Under the pieces are notes generated by a model. The model saw only the letters and a program-made list of their open reading frames with translations. It did no database searches and was not told where the DNA came from. A program made the position numbers and the translations under genes. 64,000 bases of DNA, from assembly GCF_011397635.1 (NCBI RefSeq), contig NC_064767.1:4481001-4545000 (forward strand), in the 5' to 3' direction. Below, in pieces: positions 1 to 9,253 of the stretch (positions are counted from its first letter, which is position 1; each line of letters begins with the position of its first letter). Source of the stretch: Epinephelus fuscoguttatus. Taxonomy: Eukaryota; Chordata; Actinopteri; Perciformes; Serranidae.

Positions 1-161
1 GGTTCCTAAAATGGACAGTCAGAAGGTACTTGCTGGACCTCTGGTCGAGGGTAAGAGGCTTTTAAAACATCAAATGACAAACCTGCAAACTTGGAATAAA
101 CTCCATCAACAATAATGCATTTTTTCCTAACACTTCCCCAAAAGTGCATTTCATTTTTTTA

Positions 162-408
162 GGGACACACAATAATATCGGCACATCATCTGTATCTGCC
201 AAAATCAGCCTTCAAATGAACTCTCAGAATCGGCCAACATGCTTTTTCTTATTTTGCACAATGAATGAATATTACATTCATTGAAAAGTATTGTATTCCA
301 TGTCTCCATCTGCTGGTGGGCTGTCACAATAAGAGTATGCATGCATAACATTATGTTAATTCCACTACAGAAGAGACTTGATGATCACTAAAATTAGGCG
401 GGGAAAAA

Positions 409-461
<53 letters not shown>

Positions 462-495
462 CGGATATCGGCAAAAATCCAAAATAGAGCATCCC
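162..495. mobile_element. hAT-like MITE, copy 1
   Basis: A non-coding element about 330 bp long that matches the copy at 21488-21812 along its whole length. Its ends read GGACACACAATAATATCGG on the left and GAGCATCCC on the right; these are decayed forms of the GGGATGCAC / GTGCATCCC inverted ends of the second copy. Such ends are typical of hAT-type non-autonomous elements (family inference). An ATT microsatellite has expanded inside it near the right end. It has no open frame of its own. Confidence 0.6.
412..461. repeat. (ATT)n microsatellite
   Basis: About 50 bp of nearly pure TTA/ATT triplets inside the hAT-like MITE. It creates a spurious poly-leucine open frame on the plus strand, which is not a gene. 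Confidence 0.9.
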
Positions 496-499
496 AAAT

Positions 500-1490
500 T
501 TTTGTATCGTTCTGCGTAACTGTGGATTCAAGACATATTTTATTTGTAATTTGTTATTTGTCAATAAAGAGTGAGGAGTTATTAAAATAACATTAGTACA
601 GAAAAGGGAATTTAAAAAAAAAAAAAAAAAAACCGTTTAATGTAACCCTGACACACATATTTCCAACCCTCATACTCTCCCAGGTTGCTCAAGTTATAAA
701 TGAATTCATGTGTCATATGTATGTTCACAAACACTGTCTCATCACACATGAAGAGCTTCACACAATGAACACACACTCAGTTTTACCATCACACACCAGC
801 AGGGGGCGATGCAGAGCTACAATATCATATTCAGAGTTTTTACACATTGAGTAATAAGATCAGCTGGGTCGGCTTGACCGACTTGACCGTCAGTGTAAAG
901 GTGAGGAGTATTTTGATGCTTTATTAGACTATAGGAAAAGTAAAATGTGAAGATGAGGGTTGTCGGTGTTATAGTATTTGTTACTGAGACCTAGACAGAA
1001 GTAATTTTCTCATTGCTTGTTTAACACATTTGTTTGTATGTCATGACTTTTTCTCAGCACTGTTTCGTGGGTGCATTCTCTGTAAGTAAAAGGTGTTAAA
1101 TATCTTACGTGTCTCTCACCTCCCATCTCCTCTCGCTCTTTCCTTCCTTGTCTGTCAAGACAACAGACTTCATGTATATATTAGGACATGTGTGTTTCTT
1201 TATGTTCTGTATTAGAGATTTTGTTAGATATTTTCTTCTGTAGAGAAGAAGGAATAAAGCTGAACTCTTATATGAATCTGAGTGAATGGTTTTGAGCAAA
1301 CACTCTATTAGGAATCAACTGGAGACACACGTGTACAACACCTAACACATAATTATCTGTTTTTAGATCCTGAGTCTGTCCTGTGTCCAGCAGGGAGCAG
1401 ACCAAATGACGTTTTTGGCCTTTTTTGTGACGGTTTTTAACTGTACTGCTGGAAGAGTAAATCGAGATAGATGCAGTTGGGAGGTTTCTG
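500..1490. other. no gene recognised
   Basis: AT-rich sequence with a poly(A) run near 615-632 and no frame, splice pattern or repeat that I can identify with confidence. Confidence 0.5.
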
Positions 1491-1496
1491 GATGTT

Positions 1497-1920
1497 GTGG
1501 GTGTTTCTGAGATGCAATTCTCTGCAGAGGTGCATCTCAAAATTGCATCTCTTTTTGCAGATGATGTGATTCTTTTGGCTTCGTCCCACTGTGACCTCCA
1601 GCATGCACTGGGGCGGTTTGCAGCCAAGTGTGAAGCGGTCAGGATGAGAGTCAGCACCTGCAAGTCTGAGGCTCTCTGCTGGAAAACAGTGGAGTGATCC
1701 CTCTGGGTTGGGAGTGAGTTACTGCCCCAAGCGAAGAAGTTCAAGTATCTCAGGGTCTTGTTCACGAGGGAGGGTAAAATGGAGCTTGCAGTGGATCAGC
1801 GGTTTGGCTGTGCTGTACTGTCGTGGTGAAGACAGAGCTGAGCCAAAAGGCAAAACTTTCCATTTACTGGTCCACCTATGTTCCAACCCTCACCTATTGT
1901 CACGAGCTCTGGGTGAAGAC
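1497..1920 (+). pseudogene. LINE reverse transcriptase remnant
   Basis: The plus-strand translation contains the reverse transcriptase active-site segment LFADDVILLASS (FADD box) followed by a run typical of fish L2/Rex-like non-LTR retrotransposons (HALGRFAAKCEAVRMRVST). Similarity continues past the first stop in another frame (KKFKYLRVLFTREGKMELA). It is a decayed 5'- and 3'-truncated fragment of the polymerase, interrupted by stops and frameshifts, and it cannot make enzyme. The clade assignment within the non-LTR elements is inferred from memory of the motif pattern. Confidence 0.75.
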
Positions 1921-2023
1921 CTTTGCTGCAGCTCCTGTGATTTTGATATTGCACATGGCAATATTGCAGTTTTGATAATATTTCTACTACTTGTGCAGCC
2001 TTGGTGCTTTATCACAGAAGACA

Positions 2024-2686
2024 TTAGCCCTTTTTAAACAGGAAGTGTGCAAATTTGCAGGAAAGCCCAATCAGTCTTTTTTCAGCATTGGCAGTATAAA
2101 AACAAAATCGGGGAGTGCAGCAAAATGCCGCCTACCTACTTTTGTTTATACAGAATGCGCGGGGGGGGGTGAGCAAGTAACAAAATGTGTAGCTCAGCGT
2201 GTGACGTAAACAGTGACGTGGGAGGGAAGCTGCGGCTGGTCAGTCCTTCGGTGATTCTCTCGTAAGTCGTCCTGTTCTTCACCGTCCCCGTCATCTGACG
2301 GTTTGCGAGGACAAGGAGGGCGCGCAATTCCTTGTCTCCCCAGTTGCTCATCTTTACAGTGTCTGTCAGGTTTGTGTTTCCCTCTTGCTACTAGCTGCTC
2401 GCTAATTCCTGCTATCAGCTGTTTCCTGTTTATCCACCGCCAGTGGGTCGCACGTGCGGCGTCATCAACAGCTCCTCCCACAAGTCTTCAACAGCCCCTC
2501 CTGTGGCGGAAGGTTGTCTCAATCTTTTTTAACCAAAAAGGTTCCACCAGTATGTCTACCCTACGAGGTGGAAAATTGGGCACCTCGGAACAACTCGCCA
2601 ATCTGGCTCTGTGTGTCTAAACGCTCGCAGCTTGCCGGCAAAACGGCCCAACATTCGCCGAAAATCTGGCAGTGTAAAAGGGGCTA
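2024..2686 (-). mobile_element. PIF/Harbinger-like MITE, copy 1
   Basis: A 0.66-kb element that recurs at 20789-21460 (same orientation) and 29481-30170 (opposite orientation). Its ends are imperfect inverted repeats: TAGCCCTTTTTAAACAGG on the left and, read inward from the right, TAGCCCCTTTTACACTGCC. On the minus strand it carries an ATG-initiated frame resembling the first part of a Myb/SANT-like DNA-binding domain, which in PIF/Harbinger transposons is the second gene beside the transposase. No transposase frame is present, so this is a non-autonomous derivative. I could not define a clean 3-bp target duplication. Confidence 0.65.
2136..2351 (-). pseudogene. Myb/SANT-like domain fragment (MITE copy 1)
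   Basis: A 71-codon frame starting MSNWGDKELRALLVLANRQM. Compared with copies 2 and 3 it lacks the EEAIN residues between LAN and RQM, and it ends in a different C-terminus (PPPRILYKQK), so it is the most degraded of the three. The pattern Trp-x-x-x-Glu-Leu followed by TYERI-EGL fits helices 1 and 2 of a Myb/SANT-like (trihelix) domain. The third, recognition helix is absent in all copies. Confidence 0.5.
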
Positions 2687-2699
2687 ATGACTGAGCTCA

Positions 2700-3890
2700 C
2701 TTCTTTGTCGATTGCTGCAGCCTAAATGTTTCTATCATATATATTCAGGCATATTTATGTTAATTGAACAAACTGAAAAAGGTCCAAAAGAAGGAGAAGT
2801 CTGGTAAAATTTAACCAACATGATCCAGACACCAACAACAACGCTTGAAACTAAGGAAAGAGAACTTATTTGGACCAACATGCACCATGTGACCAATAAA
2901 AGACCTGAAAACAAACAAAAACAGAACCATTAAAACAAAAACCATAATGACTACAAACTGCTCTTACTGTACTCCGTGCAGATAAACAATCATTGTTATC
3001 CTTGTCTCAGAACAACATCTCTGCAGTTGAGATAAATCGTTGTTAATCGTACTTTAAGTATTTGTGCTCTGATGCTTTACAAAGACATTTCACATGTGTG
3101 ATTTAAGAGCTGCATATGAACTATCTTCCATTTATAAATCTATTTATTTTCCCTTTTATAAATCAGATGAGTCATATCATGGGTTAACACATTGGTTTAT
3201 GTTATGTAATGCAGGTTTTCGCCGGTAACCTCTCATGACCCTGCGTGTTCACGCACATACACACACATTCAAATGAATTCATTGTATTGTAGCCATGTGT
3301 GACCTTCAGGCCTGATGAAGAACTGAGCTGTCACTGATAATTACGGCTCATCGATCGTCCTGTAATTTAAGGGCTAAGTGTGCTGTTATGCCGCAGATAT
3401 CTGACAGCATTGATGTTTCTCATGCAGTTTCCAGCACATGGTGACCCAATGTGCTCCTCTCTTTTTCAGCATCTTACTCTCAGAGCTTATTGTCAGCAGT
3501 CGGATTATCTGTCACCTCAAAACACAGGTGCAAAAACAGGAACGCTTGAAACAGAGTAAACTCTTCTATTTTTTGCTTCAACGTTGCAGAACTGAACGTG
3601 CGTGAGAACATCATCAGCTTGATAAAACCTTAGTGTTTGTAATAATACTGGCAATTTGTCAGGTTTTTGATGATTATGATGACATTTGCGAATGATTATT
3701 TCAGATGACGGTGCACACTCACACAGAGTTTCATGCTATACATGCAGAGTGTCTCACTACACACCTTTGAGCCCACACACCTCTGCGAAGGTGCTCCGAG
3801 CGCAGTCTTTCACAAACTGAATATACTGTATCTACATAGAAGCAGTCTGACCTGTCAGGGTGTTTATCTGCCTGCAGCAACAGGTGGACA
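2700..3890. other. no gene recognised
   Basis: Intergenic AT-rich DNA. I see no frame with splice support, no terminal inverted repeats and no RNA gene. Confidence 0.5.
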
Positions 3891-3898
3891 ATGTTCAC

Positions 3899-4312
3899 AA
3901 ATGTCGGCATTGTACGTTTCCACAAACCACAGATTTGTTACATTTGTGCATTTCATATATATCATAAACATTTCTTAAGTGACGTAACATATATCATGTG
4001 ACTTCACCTGAGACTTCAGAGAGATGCCTGCCAGGCTGCAGACCACTGTTGAAGACCAACAAACAACAAAACCAGATGTTTTAGTGAGTCATTGCTGTTT
4101 CCAGAGACAATTGTGGTACCAAAACCGGGTATTTTAAGCCAAAACATGATCCTTTTCTAAGCACCTCCAAATGTTGTTTGTATCTAAACCCAACCACACA
4201 TTAACCTCAAGGTTTTCAAAACATAAAGTATAAAGTTTCAACATGTCTGCCACATAATCACAAAGAAACGTTACATATCTGTGGTTTGTAGAAATGTACA
4301 ATGCCAACATTT
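3899..4312. mobile_element. foldback MITE family B, full copy
   Basis: About 45-bp terminal inverted arms: AATGTCGGCATTGTACGTTT on the left, and on the right the complementary GAAATGTACAATGCCAACAT. The interior carries AAACCGGGTATTTTAAGCC, which recurs in other copies. Related copies lie at 34910-35200 and 58925-59197, and fragments at 20235-20400, 23320-23545 and 32880-33050. It is non-coding; the superfamily cannot be told from the ends alone. Confidence 0.6.
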
Positions 4313-4810
4313 GTTGTTGTGATTGTGTCGATATTTAAGTGGCAAGCTGACACTGAATTATTCTCTTTTTCCACAACCATTTTTTAAAAAAGAAAAATCT
4401 AATTTCAGAGTAAATAGCCATACGAAAATAAATGAATCCTACATTATTCACTCTGATATGAATGTCAAAAGCCTAAGATTTAAGCACATACGTGACACTT
4501 TAACTTTATAGTCGTCGTTTCAGTTCAGATTCAATGATCTTTACACAGTGAAAAACTTTGTACTGATGCTGTCTGACTGCAGCGTGTCTCCAACACAGTC
4601 AGTTCAGTTGAGCCCCACATCAGTGTGAGCTGTTAATTGTTTTGAACGCTCTGTACTTTTGAATACGAGCATTGAGTGAGAGATTTATTTTTGGAATCTG
4701 TTTTTCCTAAAACTGAACCGGGTGGATTGTTGAGATGCTTCAGAGGCACAGACACACCCAGCCTCAGGCCTGTCGCTCTGGTGTCTCTGTCAAAGTCACA
4801 ACAGACACGT

Positions 4811-4816
4811 CATAAA
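4811..4816 (+). promoter_or_regulatory. possible TATA-like box of the small peptide gene
   Basis: CATAAA sits about 30 bp upstream of the likely transcription start of the non-coding first exon (about 4840). It is a weak match, supported mainly by its position. Confidence 0.2.
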
Positions 4817-4839
4817 CTGTAACTTCCCTGTTGAAGACC

Positions 4840-4876
4840 GACTCACAGACTCCTGCTGCTGCGTTTAACAGCGAAG
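4840..4876 (+). other. likely non-coding exon 1 of the small peptide gene
   Basis: The sequence ends in a strong donor, GCGAAG|GTGAGT, at 4876/4877. The next acceptor (GTCTTTTAG at 4978) lies three bases before the ATG at 4982, so a 5' untranslated exon is needed to start the transcript. Its 5' limit is a guess. Confidence 0.45.
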
Positions 4877-4981
4877 GTGAGTTATTATTCTAAATCTCTT
4901 TTTAAGCTTTTACAGACAATAAAAAAGGATCGTTAATCTTGGCAGACGATTGTGCTAAACCTGTGTGTTGTCTTTTAGAAA

Positions 4982-5690
4982 ATGAGAGTTCAGGTTGTGC
5001 TCCTGCTCTTTGCTCTGGTGGTTGCGCTTCAAGCGATGCCAACTGCTCCCCATAGGGACCATAAAGGTATTCATGTGTGTGTGCCTGTGTGAGAACGTCT
5101 TAGTTTGAGTCTTGTCGATATGCTTGAGTTGCACAAACCAAAAACTTTGTGGATTTGGTACTGACGGCACCTGTATTCTCATTTTACAGTTATTCCAGAT
5201 TACATTTTTGAGAGAGGGGAGGCTGATCCAACCAACTCAAAGACCAAGGACAACAATAACAACAACAATAACAACACTTTAAACCTTTTGCAATATGGTG
5301 AGTATTGCGGTAACATGCATTAACATGCATTAACAGTATTTTAACGTGAAAGCTGTTTGATGTGGAGCTCATTTTAAATGCTTTATATAATCTGAGGTGA
5401 TTAAATCCAAACACAGCATCATCATTTATATAAATATCAAATATTTTGTTTGTAAATATCTGAGAGGTAACTAAAGCTGTCACATAAATGAGGTAAATTA
5501 TAATATGTGATGATACCAGATGTAGTACATTACAGAGAGGGGGTTTCAGAAGCAGAATCCTCTCTGTGTCTCCACAGCAGAGCTGATAGTAACTCAGAAA
5601 CATACTTGAGAGTGTGTTGTGTTCACTGTAAATAGTTCTTGTAACAAAAAGCTCTGAACTTGTTTTGCAGGACAAGATGTCCATCAGTGA
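4982..5690 (+). CDS. small secreted peptide, unknown family (spliced, 70 aa)
   Basis: I assembled this gene from frame and splice sites: coding exons 4982-5066, 5190-5297 and 5671-5690. Both introns are phase 1, with donors AAAG|GTATTC and ATATG|GTGAGT and acceptors ATTTTACAG and TTTTGCAG. The protein begins MRVQVVLLLFALVVALQA, a clear signal peptide with probable cleavage after Ala18. The mature part is about 52 residues and includes VIPDYIFERGEADPTNSKTK, then eight asparagines, then TLNLLQYGQDVHQ and a stop. It has no cysteines, no dibasic cleavage sites and no membrane segment, so it is probably an exported peptide or small matrix protein. A poly(A) signal follows closely. I do not recognise the family. 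SCPP genes also make small secreted acidic proteins, but their introns are phase 0, which argues against that family. Confidence 0.7.
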
Positions 5691-5763
5691 CGATGAAGGG
5701 AAATGGCTTTAAAAACAGACCCATAACTTTAACCCCAAACTGTTTCAGCCAAAAGATGTCATA

Positions 5764-5773
5764 AATAAATAAA
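5764..5773 (+). terminator. poly(A) signal of the small peptide gene
   Basis: Overlapping AATAAA hexamers lie about 75 bp after the stop codon and are followed at 5789-5813 by a GT-rich stretch (TGTCTTTGTGTTGATTATG). This is the usual arrangement for cleavage and polyadenylation near 5785. Confidence 0.6.
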
Positions 5774-5828
5774 CAAAATAATTGCATATATGTCTTTGTG
5801 TTGATTATGTTTCTATATACATACAGCT

Positions 5829-5856
5829 TATAGATAGATAGATAGATAGATTGATA
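5829..5856. repeat. (GATA)n microsatellite
   Basis: About seven TAGA/GATA tetranucleotide units, slightly interrupted at the right end. Confidence 0.8.
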
Positions 5857-6299
5857 GAGACCCAGAGACAAACCGAGTTAGCTAATTTGCAATATATAAA
5901 TATGTGTTGCCATTTATTTTAGACCTCTATTATTCATTCATTCATTTACTTTTGTTTATTTATTTTGTTTTTACTTTTTTAAATTTAATTAATTTCATTT
6001 TATTTCTTTATTTACTTTTATTATTATTATTTTTTTATTTCCCAGTAACCCAGTGAGGCATTAATGACACAGCCTTATAAATATTAACCCATGGCTTTTA
6101 ATTTGTCGCCCTCTGGTGGCTCAATCATGTCTTCACAAACTGCGGCTGTTGTCAACAGTTAAGTTCAGTCACTTCACACCTGTTCAGTATGTTGAGGGCC
6201 AAATTATTGGGGACATGATCTGAAGGTTTGTAGGAGACAGAGACGGAAAAACAAGCAGGAAACTTTAAAGTCGCTGTATGTTCAGGTTACAGTTACACA

Positions 6300-6620
6300 C
6301 ATGTCATCAGTGTGTTTCTCCTCGGCCTGAAGAAAGTTGCTGGTCGCCGGTAGCCGCCATCTGCAGCCTGCTGGCCGGTCAGAGACTGCCCCCTTCCTCG
6401 GTGTCGTCCAACTGAACCGCAACATTGTTCCACCACCGGTTCTTCTTCTCTCCTGTTCTTCTTCAGCTGTCAGCAGGGGGCGACATGCGCTCCTCAGCGG
6501 GACTGCCTGCTGTCATCTTCCCCGGGACCGACGCAGGTCCAGCCAGCTCCAAAGGGGGGAGCCTGAGGGGGTCCAGGCGTACAGGTAGAGGCAGTGGAAA
6601 GAGACTGTTATAAAACTTTA
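6300..6620. other. GC-rich island, possible promoter or first exon
   Basis: A roughly 300-bp GC- and CpG-rich patch in AT-rich surroundings, with GCCGCCATC, CCGGTCAG and CAGCAGGGGGCGACATGCGC. Both strands have short ATG-started frames (plus: MRSSAGLPAVIFPGTDAG from 6485, ending near a GT at 6585; minus: MLRFSWTTPRKGAVSD). Neither has a recognisable product or a second exon that I could join to it. The motif CAGCAGGGGGCG resembles a CTCF-type core. It could be a CpG-island promoter, an insulator or an old retrogene; nothing here decides between them. Confidence 0.3.
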
Positions 6621-6779
6621 AAATATGAGTGTTCTTTTTATTACATGATTAGTCAAAGTGACTCATTCATTCTTTTTTATTTGTTGTTGTTTTTTTACTT
6701 TAAGCAATGTGCCAAAGTTATGTTTCCGGTTCAAAATAAAATACCGAGCAATAAAAGTGCTTACAGAGGGAAGATTTAA

Positions 6780-8070
6780 TTGACATGCAAGGGTGTTGGT
6801 TTCATTTTAACATTGGTGGGGACACATATTGGGGGTGGGGCGTCTCAGGGTCTTTTTCCCAGAAAATTTTGGGTGGAACTTTCTTTATTTATGTGAAGAA
6901 AAACACAAAATTCAGGTGACTTTAAAATATGAAAATAGGCTAATATAGAATATAATGCAGTAATGCTCTCAGACATTCGGCATATTTATTCTCCTGGAGA
7001 TCAACTCCTCTCATTTAATGTTATCGCTGCTGAGTCAACATACCTGTAGGTGTGATTTACTCTTCATTTGTGTCTTTTGTTTGGAGAATAACCTTTAAAT
7101 TTGCACCTATTCAGGGATACATTAATTTCAGTGGACTTTAATAGCTCATGTGTGTTTCAGATTTCTGATCATGTTCAGGACTTTCTGCACATTCAAAACA
7201 TATCCTACATATCTGCATTCTCTGAGACAATGGAAATAAAGTTATATTTGTTATAACTTAACTTATGAAGTATGTTGTTGGAGATGGTCTATCTTTGGTC
7301 TGTGAAAGAGAGACAGAAAACTCTGTCACGTGCTTTTTCCACTCATGTCAGTGGCTGCAATGGTCCAAATGCTTTGTTTCTGTTGGATATACAAGTGAGA
7401 GTTTTTAAATATTCTTCTAATATTGTCATAAATACCTGATGACATGAGGTTATTACGAGATTTATATTTATCTTGTTAATGACAGTGTCTTTGCAGTGGA
7501 TTGGTGAAGCAGCAGGAAAGAAAATAGTCTTTGACAGACACCTCAGCGTTAACAATATTCTTTTATTTTTCTATTACAAATCAACAGTGAGCAAGGGGAT
7601 ATATACATGTAAGATGATGAAACACAGAGCATTAAAATACATTTCAAGGAATACTTCAGTTACAAAATTAATTTTTCTTGCACGTCTCTGTGGTGAACAA
7701 AGAATCCAAAAACATTCTTGATGAATTGAAGTGAAAAGGAGACTGCGTTTAACAACAGCAAAACTTTATGAAAACATCTGTTTAGTACTTCCTGAACACC
7801 TTTAACTCAAATATTACTACTGACTATTTGCATAAATAGTCTGGTGCATGGATGAGCAGCTCACCTCAACAACTCAAGGGCAGAGTTAAACATGCAGAGA
7901 ACACACATGCCCCGGGGCCACACGTGCAACTCCTAGAAGTGTTGAAGTACAGAGTGTACAACTGGATAAAGGACACTTGGTTTATGCTGCACACCTTGTG
8001 TGGGCATTTGTAAAAGGATGTTTCGATATAGTTTTGCAGTCCCCTAAACTTCAGTTCATCAATAATGTTA
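6780..8070. other. no gene recognised
   Basis: AT-rich intergenic DNA. A TTTATT at 7561-7566 would be a minus-strand poly(A) signal but has no gene attached. Confidence 0.4.
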
Positions 8071-8071
8071 G

Positions 8072-8620
8072 CAGGGCTGCCCCTGACCAAATTGGGGCCC
8101 TAAGCGAAATTTTATTTGGAGGCCCCCATCCCAAATGTATCATAGGTACAAAATGACCGTACAACAACTTGCCATTTAACTTGACAACTTTTACTGGCAA
8201 TAACAAATGTACTGTAGATACAGTAGTTTGGCTGTATGAGTCAAATAAAATAAAAAATTCAACCTGAAATAAATAAATAAATATTAAATAAAAATAACTT
8301 CAAACTGAAATAAATAAATAAACAAACCTGAGTCACAAATAGCCAACAATTACTCATCAAAAGAAAGTAACTTCCACCACCTCAATCCCCCACCCTTGAT
8401 TAAACACTGAAAACACTCCCCTCTCTGGAGGCGTCCGATCTCCCTCAGCCCTCCGCCTCTCCCACCTTAATTAAACACTGAAAACAGAAATAAAATGCAG
8501 AGACATTCTTTTCTATTTTCATCTTATTTAGCTATATTTCTCCCTCTCCCCTCTCTGGGAGCATCTGACCTCCCTCAGCCCTCCGCCTCTCCCTCTGCAG
8601 CTACAGTGCAGGTTGTCACT
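8072..8620. repeat. transposon-like fragment with internal duplication
   Basis: It starts with CAGGGCTGCCCCTGACCAAA followed by TTGGGGCCCTAAGCGAAA, a pattern seen at the ends of fish hAT-like repeats. It contains a direct duplication: CTCCCTCAGCCCTCCGCCTC occurs at about 8441 and again at about 8570. It is non-coding. I cannot see the matching right end, so the boundary is approximate. Confidence 0.35.
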
Positions 8621-8795
8621 TTAATGTCAGTAAAGTAAGGTGAGTGTGACAGATAAGCAAGTTAAGAGTTTGGACTTTAAATTAGGATTGGAATGAACTT
8701 CAAACTACAAAACTTGAGTGTACGTTCAAGGTTCTTGTACAAACATTTCATTAAATGCATCTTTTTAGTTTACATTTGCAGATATTTAATTACTT

Positions 8796-8797
<2 letters not shown>

Positions 8798-8830
<33 letters not shown>
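8798..8830. repeat. (TA)n microsatellite
   Basis: About 30 bp of alternating AT dinucleotides. Confidence 0.9.
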
Positions 8831-8831
<1 letters not shown>

Positions 8832-9253
8832 CCTTTTGAGACCCGAACTTTTGCTTGGTATGCGTTTTTAATTTCTCCCAACTATTTGGGATCATTAGAA
8901 CCTGATAAGTTTAAACACTAAACATTGTCAACGATAATAGTCCCAGTGTCCTCAAACGAGTTGAATATTCCTCATATCTTCAAAATGTCTTCAAATGAGC
9001 ACTTAAGTGTCTTATCTTGTTACTGTTGCTAAAATTTGTTGCCGAATCAAACTACAAACATTACTAATCATAGTTTAACAAGTTTCAATCATAAAATGTG
9101 ATCAGGTTTTGGACCTTGTTCACTTTGTCTCGGGATTGGCTGCAGACTGACTTGGCAGAGACGGCTGCCATCTTGTTTTTACATGTATTAGTGTATTGTG
9201 CTCTTACTGCCACTAGATGGCACAAAAAGTGTCCACGCACAAGGACAACAGGT

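Noticed and set aside
378-590. Poly-leucine open frame on the plus strand
   Set aside because: Produced entirely by the ATT microsatellite.
5190-5684. 164-codon minus-strand open frame
   Set aside because: It is antisense to the exons and introns of the small peptide gene, with no motif of its own.
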